From Brachionus plicatilis (taxonomy: Eukaryota > Rotifera > Eurotatoria > Ploima > Brachionidae), in NCBI GenBank assembly GCA_010279815.1, contig QEOQ01000316.1, positions 1,760,193 to 1,824,192 of the forward strand: 64,000 nucleotides of DNA, written 5' to 3'. The position numbers and the translations under genes are program-made. The notes below the pieces were generated by a model that saw only the letters and a list, made by a program, of their open reading frames with translations, did no database searches and was not told the origin of the DNA. Shown piece after piece: positions 21,885 through 35,070 of the stretch (position 1 is the first letter of the stretch; every line of letters begins with the position of its first letter).

Positions 21885-24223
21885 TAAATTAGTTTACACA
21901 AAATCGCTTTTTTGGCACCAAGACTGAATTCACAAAAAATGCCTCAAAAAGTATTTTACTACTTGAAAAGTAAAAATTTCTTAAAAAACGCTTTATAAAT
22001 CATAAAAAATGGGAAAAAAAAAATTATTTTTAAAGAAGTTCGATTGAATTTTATTTGATAAAAATAAACTTAGTTTGATTAATCATAAACTAATGAAGCG
22101 TTTATATTGAATTATTTGAAAAAATGGGCGCCTTTTTCTAAATTTGTATCGCCCACTAAAAAAATCATTGATTCTTTAAAAATAAAAGTACACTTTGCCA
22201 ACAATGATTGTAAATGCTCTGTAATAAGTTTGACTTTAAATGTGAAAGAAATTAAAATAGAAAAAAGCTCATAAATTTATAGAAGAAACAAAAATACTTT
22301 TTTTTTATTGACTATTTTTGACTTGACTTTATTTTCTATTTAATAAAATTAAGTTATACTGTTCAAAAAAAAATTCCCATAATTTTTCCGAGTTATATTT
22401 AATTTTCCGAATTTTTTTCGGAAATTCCGCTTTTAGGATCCTAAATTCAGTATTATTAAAAAAACATTTACAGAAAATTTGATACGAAATATCTATTTTC
22501 CGTTTTTTAGAGAAAACCAAATATCAAAAATTTTTTAAAATTAAAAATAATTTTCTTTTTTTATCTATAAAGCATTAAAAATAAATTTTGATAGCAAAAA
22601 GAATAAATTACATAAATAATTAAACATCTCTTTTCTCTAATTTCTTATTCATGAACCAACAAAAAACTCAACAATCTTATTTTCAATATGTGACTGATCT
22701 CTGTCAAAACTTTCACCATTTTTGGGTTCAAGCTCTTGTGATTAAAAAATTAAAATAAATCAATAAAATTCAGGTATTCTTTATAGTTTAAAAATTGAAA
22801 AAAAATCTATTTAATGTAATACCGGAGTCTTTCTTTGGACATCTTTTATTGTCACATGATCGACTTGAAAATAAATCGATGGAAATTAATCCAAGATTTT
22901 TGAGGTTTTTTGAGAATTTGACTGTGAATAAAATCTGGATCAGGGTTGCAGGACCCCCTTTAACTACAATACGAACTATATGGTTAACAAAATTCAAATA
23001 AATTTTGAAATTTAAAATAAATAGTTTGATTGTCTGTATTTGATCTAGTATATTATCAAAGAAATTTTTTAATTCGTTTCAAAAATTTATTTAAGCTATC
23101 AAGAGAAAGTGAAGAAATGATGTTTCTATATGAAATAAAAAATTGATTTTTTAACTATTAAAAAAAATGTGATATTTTTCATATAAAAAATTAAAAATAT
23201 TTAAATTTAAAATAATTTGTCTAATATAAAAAGAAAACTTTTTTGACTATTAAACTCTTTGAATTTATTTTAAAAAGTTCGAACTTTGAAACTTAGAACA
23301 ATTTGAAATTTAAAAATAAAAGTGAATCGGTTAGAAATTTAATCTAATTATAACTTAAATAGAAAATTTTTGAATTTTTTTGTTGGAATAAAAATAAAAA
23401 TTATTATTTTATTAAAAATTTGTAAAATCGATTAAAAAAATCTAGTTTTTAAAAATTCAGCAGTTTGATACTTTCTAAAACTTTGATAAATTTAATCTAT
23501 TATCTTTCTCAAATTGACTTTTTGAGTTGGGTTTAAAGTCAAGATATATCGAATGCCTGACTTCATTCTGTAAATGTTGCCTTCAAAGTCAAAGCCAAAG
23601 ACTTAATATTTTCTAGTGACTTTGACTTTAACTAGGCCGCCATAATAATTAATTGAAGAGGCAAAAAATTCAAATATTAATTTTGACTTAAAAATTACAT
23701 GAATTTTAAGTCAAAGTCACCAAAATTAAAGTCAAAATCCGCACTTAAAAAAAAATTTTAAGTGTGTACTTGGACTTTAAAAGGTATTGAGTTTTTTTAC
23801 GTAAAAAAAAAAATCAGAATACTAAAAATTCTATAGCTTAAGTTCGGAAAGACCAAAATTTCGGAAAGCATGTTCTGTAAATTGAATCTGATTCTACAAA
23901 ACTCTGTAAAAAATCTGCATTCAAAATTCAAAAAATTTAGAATTTGGACTTTATTATAACCAGACTTGTTTACAAGTCTTAGTCTTAAGTCTAAGTCACA
24001 AAAGTTTAAGTCAAAGTCATGACATGCACAAAAATTTTTATCAATATCTGCTTCATTTGGACCAGTTGAAAGAATATTTTCATAATCTGGTTACATTAAC
24101 AGACCACATAGGTCAAGATTAACAGCCAGGAATTTGCAAGCAACTAATTTATTGGTATCAAATATGGATTTATTAAATCATTGAGTTGACTTGACTTAAG
24201 ACTTGTGACTTAAAAACATCCAA
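21885..24223. other. Intergenic or long-intron DNA
   Basis: AT-rich with no secure exon. Both strands are open at 22788-23001 with a moderately GC-rich core, so a coding fragment is possible there, but neither reading is recognisable. From 23.5 to 24.2 kb the sequence is dominated by AAGTC/GACTT words. Confidence 0.45.
23520..24215. repeat. AAGTC/GACTT-rich degenerate repeat tract
   Basis: Words such as AAGTCAAAGTC, GACTTTGACTT, AAGTCTTAGTCTTAAGTCTA and GACTTGACTTAAGACTTGTG recur on both strands. Similar words occur at 25945-25995 and 63820-63905. Confidence 0.6.
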
Positions 24224-24377
24224 ACTGCCAAAATAACTACCTGGAACGGCATAAAAATCATATGACTGCCAAAATAACTACCTGGAACGGCATAAAAATC
24301 ATATGACTGCCAAAATAACTACCTGGAACGGCATAAAAATCATATGACTGCCAAAATAACTACCTGGAACGGCATAC
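24224..24377. repeat. 41-base tandem repeat, nearly four identical copies
   Basis: The unit ACTGCCAAAATAACTACCTG + GAACGGCATAAAAATCATAT + G is repeated with no visible change in the first three copies and a partial fourth ending GGCATAC. It lies in the intron just downstream (minus strand) of the donor at 24436. Confidence 0.95.
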
Positions 24378-24436
24378 AATTTTGTGAATACAATATGTGA
24401 ATACAAATTTGGTGGCCTTTTTGAAGCTCTACTTAC

Positions 24437-25168
24437 CAAAGCCAGACCGGATAGATTGGCTTGTAAGTCTAAGAAAAGACCGTCCTCAGATGAGTCCGAG
24501 TCAGACGAGCTGAAATCAGGCGACCAGTCGCTTAGTTCGTGAAAATAAGAGCTTGATATGTCGCTGGCAAGGCCAGTGCTGGTATTGGAAGAACACGAGT
24601 CTATTGACCTGCTCCTAGAGCGTTTGGCGCTGTTCAGCTTCAGATAGCTCGAGCTGGTGTTCTTGAGAAAATTGATTTTTTCCTCGACAGTCAAGTCTTC
24701 CAAGGACTTGGACCGTCTGTTCCGGTAGTACACCGACTTGGCTCTCCTGATGCTCCTGTTGAACGATTTGCTCCGGAACAGTTTTCTCAGCTGCTTCTCG
24801 TACTCGCTGTTCGAAATGAGCTCGGAGTCAAGACTGGGCATGGACTTTGCATGGCTCATGCTGCACTCGGCTCGCACAGGAACTTTCCTCAACTTGTCCT
24901 TTCTTTTGATCGACTTCAAAGTTGTCTTCTTCCATTCCGCATTGAGCTTGTTCTGGCTGAGACTCTCGACAGACGACGAATAGGTCAGGTTGTCGAATGC
25001 AATGCATGCTTCGTCCTCAATGCTCGAGTTGTTGCTCGAGCTGCTCACATTCAGACAATTGGTAGCGCTGGTTATGGACTTGATGTCTTTGAGCGCTTTG
25101 CGCAGAATAAAGCTCGCCTTCTGCAGGTCCTCGAATTTGTGCAGTTTGTCCAGTTGAATTTCGTTCAT
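24437..25168 (-). CDS. First coding exon of a Ser/Arg-rich protein, unknown family
   Basis: An ATG at 25168 opens 244 codons ending at a consensus donor (TTG|GTAAGT, 24436) in phase 0. The upstream TTG at 25198 is not needed, and an in-frame stop lies before it. The protein begins with a helical MNEIQLDKLHKFEDLQKASF and has basic SK.NRSIRRAKSVYYRNRRSK and RSRSRS segments, followed by an acidic DSDSSEDGLFLDLQ stretch. Composition is the least AT-rich in this part of the window, a strong coding sign. It may be the 5' part of the RING gene or of the orphan exon at 19364. No family recognised. Confidence 0.7.
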
Positions 25169-28100
25169 TGTTTCTATTTGGTTGCTTTCACTGACCAATT
25201 TGGAGCATGATCAGCAAACTTTTTTCTTTTTTTTCTCTTTTTGTTCTATTCAAATTGTCGTGACAACACGCAGCGATTATCTTGACCAAGGCCTGCAATC
25301 TAAATGAGGGTTTTTTCAATTTTTTTCAATTTTTTTCAATTTTTCAATTTTTTAATTTAACCTAAATTCGTCTCCTAGCTGTGATTTCAAGAGATTTTGA
25401 GTAAATTAAGCGAAAAAAAAAATAAAAAAAAATGAAAAAAAATGTTTAAGTGTATCAATTGAATTGATTCAGTCAACGTTTTAACCTAGTTGCAGTGTTG
25501 GTTGTTTTCAGAGCGAAATTTATTGTTAAATTCGTTGAATGAGAGATGAATTAATTAAGAGTAGACTTAGTTAGTTGGCCATCAGACCCTACGAATTCCT
25601 GTCTGAATTGTAAACAGAGGAAAATATTGAAATGCATCCGATTCTTTTTAATCAACAAGCTGACTGAAAGTGCGCTTTTAAATATTTTTAAATGGTCTTT
25701 AAATTAACCAAATTGTTTTATTTTATTTGTTTCGATTAAGAAAAATAAAATATTTGGAAAAAAAATGTCAATCTTTTTTTATTCATAGTACTAACTTTTT
25801 GCTAAACTCACCCAATTTCGGGAATATTAAGACTGGTTGATTTTGTTTGGACATTTGAGGAATGACTTGTCACAAAAATCAAAAAAATTTTGAGTTACAA
25901 AATATTCAGTCTGTTGACATGATCACTAAAATTCACGGTTGTTTAAAAATCCGAGATTTAAGTCAAAATCATTAAAATTAAAATGTCCAAGTCCGGACTT
26001 AAATTAAAAATTAAAATTTTTTTTTATTAATTTACTTATTGTAGATTTGTGATTTTTAAACAGCTCTGCTATAATTTATTGTTTTTTTACGTAAATTTAC
26101 GAAAATTGGATTTTTTTAGATATTTTTCAAAAATTGTTACACCTTTTATTTTTAATCTGAAAATTATTATTTCTATTTTACACTAAAATTTACTTAAATA
26201 ATTTCTTAGAATTATCTGATAAAAAATTCCTTAATTTTTTTGAGCGTTGGTGAAGATAGAAATATCTAAATTGCGGATACTAATTCTGCTACTTTGATAA
26301 ATTTTTGACAAAAAATATTAAAAAAATTAAAGAAAAGATAGATATATTTTAATCTGAAATCATGGATCAAATTTTATAGAAAATTGAAAAAAATTTAGTC
26401 AGAATATCTTTTAAAGGTACTAAAGATTTCGAATTTAAAAGCTTAATATGAAAAATTTAAGTATTTTTTCAAAAAAATTTAAAACAATAAATAAAAATAC
26501 TACTCAAATTAAGATTCATATTTTTATTCAAATTCTCGTCGAAGATTAATTAATTTTGAATAAAAAAGTGAAAAAATATCTATTTTTTTGGAACACTTAC
26601 TAAAAATTCTTTTTTGAGCTTTTGATCTTTATCAATTTTTATGCAAATTTACGTAAGAAATTTTAAACTTTAATCATCATGTCAACACTGCAATAAAATT
26701 TCATAAAATTTTTAAATAAACACTAGAAGACATAATTATTTTTAAACCAGAAAAATTTAAAAAAAATTTAATAAAAAAAGATAAATTTTATTTTTTATCT
26801 TTTTAATAAACTTAAATTATATAATAATTTTTGAAAAACTTCAAAATTTTCAAACTCTAAAAATATTCTCTGGTCTATGAATATTTATTTGACCATATTT
26901 AATTTTTCTTTATAGTTAAATTTTAAAAAAGTTTATTTTTTTTTTAAATTAAGAAAATAAAAAATTCAAAAATTTTTAAAATTCTATTATGATTAGCTTT
27001 GAATAGTGGAAAGAAGTTAAACACTTGATTGAAATTCCGAATTGGTCATTTTGACTCGATTTAAAAAAAAATTTAATATAAAAACGATACAAATTAAGCT
27101 TGAGCTCTCATTAATAGTTTAATTTAATGAAAATGAGTATAATATTTTAGATATTTGAATTTTTTAGAAAAATATTAAATTTTTGCTCAGATATTAGTTC
27201 TGAAAATTTGCAAAAATTTACAGCTACTTAAAGTGTAAAAAAAAATCTATGAAAGCTCATTTCATAATTTCTTTTTTATATTTAAATTAGTAGTGTGAAT
27301 GCAACATGGTGCAACATTCAAAATTGGTCAAAAATATCAGAACATAGAGTATATAAAAATAAATGCTAAATAAAAAGATGGAATTATTTCGTACTTCAAA
27401 AATAAATCATCTATTTCTTCTTGTAATGCTCGAATCTAACACAGTCTTTCTAGAATTAAAATATAATATTTTGAAAAATCTAAAAAGACAAAAGTTTTAT
27501 TTCTCCATAAAAAATCTGTTTTGTTTCATCTTAAAAATTTGTGCTTCAAGATTTTTATTAATATAAAATAATAAAAATTTAAAAAAATGTTTTTTTAAAT
27601 ACATTTTATCTAGTAAGCATTTATATTGTTTAAATATGATTGAAAATAGAGATAAAAATTATCTCATTTAAATTAAAGACTTTTAAGTCGAAAAATGTTG
27701 AACTGATACAAAAAAGAATTTTTATCTTAATTTATTTGTATTTTTTTTAAATTAGAACGACAATTTTATTTTTGATAACTTAAAATTTATCTGAAATTAA
27801 CGTAAAAGATGACCGACAACTTTAGGTAAAAAAACAAATTGTAAAAATAGTTAGTTATATTGGCATAATTTAAATAGTAAAAGTCTTATTAATAGAAATT
27901 AAGTTGACTGTTGATGTTATTATATATTGTTAATTATTAAAAGTTTAAAGTCTGAAGCAAAAATAACATATTGTTTTAAATTTATTAAACTTCCTATTTT
28001 CTAGAATAAAAGAACTGCTGAACTGATTAAAAACAAAAGAGAATTTAGAAGAAAATTTCTCGACAAAGTAAATATTAGTATCAAAAACATTCGAAAAAAA

Positions 28101-31100
28101 TATAAATATTATTCAGCATGCTAGTTCATGTTTGACTTAAAATATAATAATTTTTTAAATCTTTATTTTTTAAAATTAAAATTTCCTGTCTGGAATACAA
28201 TTCTAAATTCAACTTCTTTTCGGTTCATTCTTTTCTAAAATGAATCATTTTCAAAAAGTAGGTTTAAAAATTGAAATAATTTAAATCTGTCACAAAACAA
28301 AACTTTTTAAATACTGCAATCTGGTCCTGATTTAACTAAGCATTATTTTTTTGCCCTGAAAAAATAAATCTTCTAGTTTAATTAATTGTCTAATTAACCG
28401 TATAATTTAAAGAAAAAAAGAAAACTTACTTATGAAAAGCCCTACGATTCTAATTAATACTAGCAAATTTTTATTTTTAATTTTAATTTGAACAAAAACT
28501 TTTTGACTATTTTTTCGTTTTTTTAAACAATTCAATAGACTAACTACTCAAATCAATTTCATAAAGATTGAAATCAAAATATGATACTAGTAAAAAAAAT
28601 GTATCAATTTATAAAAAAAATCTTGTCCTTTCTAGGTCAGCATAATTTTTTTCTAGCTTCTTAAATTTAATATCAAAAAAATAAATGCCAAATAAAATTA
28701 AAGTATTTTGTTTAATATTTATCTTTATATCATTTTTGATTTAGATAGCTCCGACCAGTAAAATTGATAAATTCAAAAAATGTTAATCAAGGTTTATGTC
28801 AAGTATAGCATTTTAATTAATTTAATCCCTAATTACACTTGGCACAAATATGCTTCCTAAAACTTTTCCACTTTAAATAGTTGTTTTTATAAACTTCTAA
28901 ATTTCGATCTGAAATATCAGTTAAACTAAATAGTTTCGAAATTCTCCAAGTTTGAAATAATTAATTCATTAAATATTTGGATCAGGCTATGCTGGTTGTG
29001 AAGCATTATTTCTAGAATAGCTTCAATCAATGACAAAATTAGTTTCAAATAAAAGCTTGATTATAGACGAATGTAAATAAGAGCTGAAATTAGGTCTTCT
29101 AAATGACACATCCTATGGAGACTTGGAGCGATGATCAGTTGAAAATTTAGAAAATTGGGTTAGTTGTTCTTTGTTTTAATCAAACTAGAGAGTAAATTTA
29201 ATTACTTTTTTAATTTATAATCGATTTAATTTGAGTCCATTTTTCTTTGCTTCTTATTCAAAGTGTCTATTTGAGCACTTGATGTGTTACCTGATACTTT
29301 TGTTTTTCAGAAAAGTGACATCAGCTTGAACTAAAGAACATTTGAAGAATTTCTCTATTTGACTTCTTTTTTATTTGTTAATTAATCTCACTCAAAATTG
29401 GACCATAACTTAATTAAATTTATATTGAACAAAACAAAATATTTGTATTCATTTTTTTTTAAACTTTTTCATTTTTTAGTAAAAAAAATAAAATTTGAAT
29501 TAAAAAAAAAGTTTTGGAAGTGAAACTAAAATTTTATTCATGAATCATGTTCATTAAATTATGAGAAAATTCCAATTATTTTATATAAATATTTTTGTAA
29601 ATTAAACAAATATTTTAAATATACTCTACCATTTTTTTTCCAATTTTATCTTTAATCTAGCGACCCTTAGGGCCCAAGATCCTATTGAATTTACTAAAGA
29701 AATAACTGAATCAAAATTTAAAACGAACAAATTAAAAATTTAAATGTTATTCAAATTAAATTAAATTTTTTCAAGTCTAAAAATTAAATTTAAATCAATA
29801 AATTTAAATTTCGAAATTATAATACCACAAATTGACAAATGTGGCTTTTTAAAGTAATTTTTTAATTTTATCGGTTACAATAATATTTTGAATAAATTAA
29901 CCTCCCTTTAGATTGACAATAGAAAGGCACTTTGGTTGAAATGCACCAAATAATTGTTCACAATTAAGGTTCTCAATTATAACAAGACTAAAAATTTTTT
30001 TAAAAGATTAAATATATAAAAGGATTTATGAATTTGTAGAGGTCTTAATTTAACATGTAATATGACTTCAAGATATAGGTTTGTCTAAGAGGTAAAATTT
30101 AAAAAAATAAACTGACCATCTAAAAAAGAACAAAATTATTTAAACCCATTATTAAGAAGTCTAAGCATCTTTCGGCCACCAAAAAGTGCAAATATAAAAT
30201 ACAAATGATTTGACCGAATCTTTGAGTCAAAAAAATGTCAACCATATAAAAACTTTATTTTAGATTTAAATGCTAAATAAAAAGTTTCTACTGAATAGAA
30301 TTTGTAAAAAATCTTTTAAAATTAAAATAAAATATAATATCGCAGTAGCTATCAGTAATATTGTAAAATTATTTTACAATTAAAAAATATTCAAATTTGA
30401 ATTTTTAAAAAATCCTATATGAAATAAAAAATTTAAAATTTAAAGTAAAAGAATTTTAAAACAAATCATTGTTTAAATTATTTAAAGACATCAAAAAATT
30501 ATTTTTCACTTTTGTCTTTTTTTGGAGTAAAATTTTAATAGAATGAAAATAAAACGTAGCAAAAATTTTAGCAACAATTATCAAGAGCTTTTTAAATAAA
30601 AAAATAGAAAAATTTTAAAACTTCGTCACATTTTTCTTAACTCTTGAATAGAGATAATTTTATATTTTGAATTTTAATTCAATCAATTCTTGGATCTCTT
30701 TTACATGAATTTTAACTATATTCTTATTCTTAGTTAAATAGATTAATTCTACTTTAATTTTTGTTATAAAAAATCAATATTATTTTATATTTATTCTTTA
30801 ATTTTATTGCTTACAAAAAATTTTTATGTTCAAAAGTTTTAAATTTTTTCTAATTTGTGGTGTACCAATTTAAAATTTAAGTAAATTAACAAAATTTAAG
30901 GATATTGCTAAAAAAAACGGACCCATACTTTTTGGCTGAAATAAACTACGACTGAGAGCCGTCTTGTGACTATTTTATTCAAAATTTAATAAGCTTTTAA
31001 CAAAATCATAAGCTAAGCTCTAGGACTTTTGCTTCGGTCTGCTCATTTAAATTTAAGTTATTACACAAAAAAAGACCCAGAAAAAATTCATACAAAATAT

Positions 31101-31475
31101 TATTTTTGCTGAGAAAGTGAAAAAATTTTATCTAAAATTGTTTAAATATATAGCTTACTTTTTAAAATCTTTATCACTTAAAATTATTTTTTAATTTGAA
31201 TTTATCTTGAATGGAACACACATTGTGACTGGATAGTCTAATTTAATTTTAGTTTGCTTTTTTTTTTAAATAATAAAGACCTTAAAAAATACTTTGAAAA
31301 TATTTAAATCTGCAAAATTCTTATCCAAAAAAAAATTTGATCACTTGACTTGAATCATGTAACAAAAAACTTAAATGCATTGAGATTGCTTAATCTAACT
31401 TTAAAATAGGATAATCCAAGTTTCAAGCTAACACTAAGCTTCTATTTATAATTTTTAAAATTAAAAAAATTAAAA
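25169..31475. other. 6.3-kb gene desert
   Basis: Immediately upstream of the Ser/Arg-rich gene are a T-rich stretch and a TTTTTTCAA repeat (25313-25356). After that I see no exon with splice support. A pair of inverted words (GTTGACATGAT at 25913 and ATCATGTCAAC near 26676) may mark a decayed inverted-repeat element carrying TTTACGTAAATTTACG. A short open frame at 27363 looks like chance. Confidence 0.5.
25313..25356. repeat. TTTTTTCAA short tandem repeat
   Basis: Four to five imperfect copies of a nine-base unit. Confidence 0.8.
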
Positions 31476-33871
31476 ATGGATCCTCAAACTTCAAATGCAG
31501 AAAGTAAACGATGTTCAATAAAAAAACGACCATGTCTCTTAGTTGCCGACGGATTCCGGCAAGAAATTCTTCTTTTAATCAAAAATTCAATTCCTTTAGT
31601 AAGCTTTGCAAAAATTAAAAATTTTTAAATTTAATCATATCGTTGCAGATCTTCAATAATTTCAGCCAAACATTTTTACCAATAGTAAGCCTGTTTTTTT
31701 GTGGTCATATCGGTCCAAATGAACTTGCAGCTGTAACTTTGGCCAACACTTTCATCAACATAGGTTCATTTTCGACCCTAGTCGGCTTGTCAAGTGCATG
31801 TGATACTCTTTTTCCCCAACTTTTCGGTGGTATGGACAAAAAAAAACTCGGTTCAGTCCTTCAAAAAGCCATCATTCTGTCCATTCTCTCCTGTCTGCCC
31901 ACATGTGGCATTTTACTCAATGTCAAAAATATTATGGCTCTATTCATTCGTGAAAAAATAATTATACAGTAATTAAAATATTTATTATTAAAAAGATGTA
32001 TTTTTGAAGTATTCATAAAATAATGATATCTCTGGACATTTGTCTAATCATTGCATAATCTTAAAGGAATACTTTGAGAATACATTTTGAAATTTAACAT
32101 TAATTATTTTTTTTATTTTAATAAAATATCAAATCATGTTTTTTTTAGATTAGCTGACAGATACATTGTAATTTTCCTTCCATCCATTTTAGTAAGTTTA
32201 CTCATTTAAATTTTATCCCAATAATTCCTTTCAGTTTTACAGTATTTATATCATCCTACAAAAATATGTTCTATCACAGGTAAATTAATTGAAAACAAAT
32301 AAAACTAAATAATTAATTTCTCTTTTTAACTAGAACATATTTTATCCAATTTTGTACATAAACATTGTGGTTAATTTGTTGAATGTTGCATTTCATGGTT
32401 TTTTTATTAGTTACCTTGGCCTGGGAATTGAGTAAGTTTGATGATAAATTAAAATAAAATTAATATTAATTTAACAAGCGGCGGGGCCATAAGCGTTGTG
32501 TTGTCAATTTTTTTAAATCTAACATTTCTCCTTTTGTATATATGGATGAGTAAATTATACCAACAAACTTGGTCTGGTAAGTTAAGCTCAGCTTAAATTT
32601 TGGTTTAAAATTGATGAATGATTAGGTTGGAAGATCGATTGTTTATACGATTGGAATGATTATTTAAAATTGGCCTTACCAGGTTTTGCCATGCTATTTT
32701 TTGAATGGACTAACTTTGAAATAGGAGTTATTGCTTCTGGAAAGTTGGGAAGAGACCAAATATCAGTCATGTCTATTGGAATTCAAACAATTTATATAGC
32801 TTTTATGGTACTTAAATAGAAAAAATTAATCAGCCAATTTAAATATTCTTTTTTTTTTGTTTAGATTCCGCTTGGAATTGGTAAACTAGACTTTAAAAAA
32901 TTTTATATAATTAATTTAATTTTTTAAGCAACTGCTGCAAATATAAGAATCGGACAAGTTTTTTAAATTTATTCCTATTAGATAAAAAACTATTTTTTCA
33001 ATTTTTAAATTTAAGCTGCTGGGCCAAAATTTGCCGAGCAAAGCCAAATACTCGTGCAAAATTGGATTTTTAATAGCTTGTATATATAATATTTAAAAAA
33101 ATTATTTGTAAAATTAAATTTTTTATTTTAGTTGCATCATCTTTGATGACGGGTATGACCATATTGATTTTTTCCAACCATATTCCACTAGCTTTTACCA
33201 AAGACCCGTATGATTTAAAAATTAAAAAATTAAAAATAACTTTTTTTTTAAATAAGATTTATTATCAAAAATACAACAAGTCAATTAAAGTTTATAGCTT
33301 TCGCTCATGTTTTGGACGCACTTCAAGTATCTTGTCAAACAAAATTGAATAAAAATTCGAATAAAGATTAAAAATAAATTTTTTCAAGGGATATGGTGGA
33401 GGGGTTTTAAAAGCAACTGGACTTCAGTTCTATGGATTTTTAATGGTTACATTATCGTTTTACGGTGTTGGAATACCAGTTGGTATTTATTTACTCTTAA
33501 AAACTGATTTTAAAGTGACCGGATACTGGATGGGTTTCGTAACAGCTGCTATTATTCTTTTGGTTATGCAGGGCCTTTTTATTCACCGAATTGACTGGGT
33601 CAAAAATGCTCAAAAAGCATTTGATCGTTCACTTAAAAAACCTATTAAAAGTGCTACAAGTGAATTAAGAGATGTTAATGAAGCTCATGAGATGGTCCTA
33701 GAAAAACCTTCAAAAAAAAATTTAATTGAAAAAATATCAATTTGTTTAACTTTATTTGGAATATTTGTGTGTTTATTATTGAGCAGGAACTTGGTTAGAG
33801 TAAAGGAAGAAATCATCAGAACAAGTTTTTTGCTTAATGCTACTTTGCCTTCAATCACTAAAACTTTGTGA
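31476..33871 (+). CDS. SLC47/MATE-type multidrug and toxin extrusion transporter
   Basis: Thirteen exons, all phases consistent: 31476-31598, 31649-31968, 32149-32191, 32235-32279, 32334-32431, 32479-32576, 32626-32807, 32865-32880, 32929-32957, 33016-33079, 33132-33207, 33257-33326, 33389-33871 (548 residues). MATE proteins are 12-13-helix plasma-membrane antiporters that export organic cations in exchange for protons. Family blocks are clear: GPNELAAVTLANTF, GLSSACDTLFPQLFGG, LPGFAMLFFEWTNFEIGV, MIPLGIATAANIRIGQLLG, HVLDALQGYGGGVLKATG, TGYWMGF. The conserved Glu in the E-W-T-x-F-E-I segment is kept. The C-terminus ends with an extra hydrophobic helix (ISICLTLFGIFVCLLLSR) as in animal MATEs. 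Exon 8 is only 16 bases. Exons 9-11 have a decayed copy at 35.6 kb. Confidence 0.93.
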
Positions 33872-34440
33872 ATTAAATTTTATTTTTAACAAAAATTATA
33901 AAATAAAAAATTTTTATTTAATTTTTATTCGTGGAGAAATTAATCGGCGTCATGGCTTAATGGCTAAAGCACCTGTTCAGTTAACAGGTTGGATTCCTCG
34001 CAGTGCCTTTTTTAAATAAACTAGATACATTTCTTTTTAAACGATGTGGACAATGATTTGGGTTTTCAGAACATTTGTATTAGGAATCAAAATTTTTATT
34101 CTAAGTGAAAAGTTTAATCTTATCTTTTCTATATCTTATAAAACTATAGGTAATGGCAAGGCTTACCGTAAATCATTGCAACTTACATCGGGGCTGTACA
34201 AATGTTCTGAATTATTTTTAGTGATTTAAAGTGTTAATTTTTTATTATTTATTTAAGTTATTATTTATTTAATTTTTTATTTAAGTTAATTTTCCCTAGG
34301 ATAATATTTTGATTTGTTAATTAAAAATAGCCTTTTTTAGTATTTTATTAAATAGATTTATTTTTAAATTTAAAATTTTTAATTTTCTAATAAATATTTA
34401 TTAAATAAATATTTATAAACTGACCGTCAGTTTATTAATA
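33872..34440. other. Interval between MATE gene and coiled-coil gene copy 1
   Basis: Contains the tRNA-Thr pseudogene; otherwise AT-rich with chance frames only. Confidence 0.5.
33946..34008 (+). pseudogene. tRNA-Thr(AGT) pseudogene
   Basis: The acceptor stem start, D-arm (TGGCTTAATGGCTAAAGC, box A-like) and anticodon stem-loop with AGT are preserved and match the intact tRNA-Thr at 35834, but the variable loop and 5' half of the T-stem have lost about 9-10 bases, so box B is gone. The 3' GCAGTGCC and T-run remain. Flanks (TTTATTTAATTTTTATTC + TGGAGAAATTAAT) match those of the intact copy. Confidence 0.85.
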
Positions 34441-34895
34441 TTAGTTTAGAGGATAAAGGCTTCGAATTCCTAAGAATTTAGCTATTTCTTCTTTGTTTTT
34501 CTTCAACGATTCAACAATTTGAATATCGTAATAATTCAGAATCTCTAAAACTCCATTTTCACCAAACGAATTGAGTCCTTTGATTGATTTAGGAATTCGT
34601 TCGGGCTTATTTTTTCCGAAGACCTTAAAATAAAAGATTAGCTAAAGATAAATTTTTAAAAATTAAGAAAAATAAATTCTATCCAATTTATTTCTGATTC
34701 AAAACTAATACAATATTGTGAATTATATAAGCGCTTTTTTCTATTTTCTTCAGATTGACTTACCATAGTTTTAAGATTGGCAAAATTATCTGCTATATTG
34801 GAATCAATTGCATTCAATCTTGTGTCCATGCTAGTCTCAAATGCATTGAATCTTGTGTCCATGCTAAATTCAAATGCATTCAAAATTTCAAACAT
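34441..34895 (-). CDS. Small two-exon coiled-coil protein, copy 1
   Basis: Exons 34895-34764 and 34623-34441, spliced ATG|GTAAGT...TTTTAAG|GTC, giving 104 residues. The N-terminal half is a regular repeat (FEFSMDTRFNAFETSMDTRL), then NAIDSNIADNFANLKTM, an alternating pattern typical of a trimeric or dimeric coiled coil. The C-terminal half (ERIPKSIKGLNSFGENGVLE) is shared with copy 2 at 40.3 kb. The first ATG is used; upstream GTG codons extend the frame. Against copy 2 the N-terminus appears replaced or deleted. Family unknown. Confidence 0.6.
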
Positions 34896-35040
34896 GCTCA
34901 AAATTTTTAAATGCGCAATTAATTTCACTGCATATTTCAGAATTTTTAAGCTTCAAAAACCATATTTTTAAATTTGAAAAAAGAGGATAGCCTCATGTAA
35001 TCTTTCAACTGATGAAATTAAGTCCCCTGTAAAACAATCA

Positions 35041-35070
35041 CCGGGCGTGTTTTTTAAATCTAACGCCCGG
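35041..35070. other. GC-rich 8-bp stem hairpin
   Basis: CCGGGCGT and ACGCCCGG form a perfect stem around a 14-base T-rich loop. It stands out because nearly all other DNA here is A/T. It might belong to a structured RNA or an element end; no family identified. Confidence 0.6.

Noticed and set aside
22788..23001. Overlapping open frames on both strands (PRFLRFFENLTVNKIWIRV on plus)
   Set aside because: Neither strand gives a recognisable protein, and no convincing flanking exon was found. It may be a decayed coding fragment but cannot be supported as a gene.
24851..25210. 119-codon plus-strand frame
   Set aside because: Antisense to the Ser/Arg-rich exon; no splice support of its own.
33837..34229. 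Plus-strand frames after the MATE gene
   Set aside because: One overlaps the MATE 3' end and the tRNA pseudogene, and the other is Phe/Ile/Leu-rich chance sequence.
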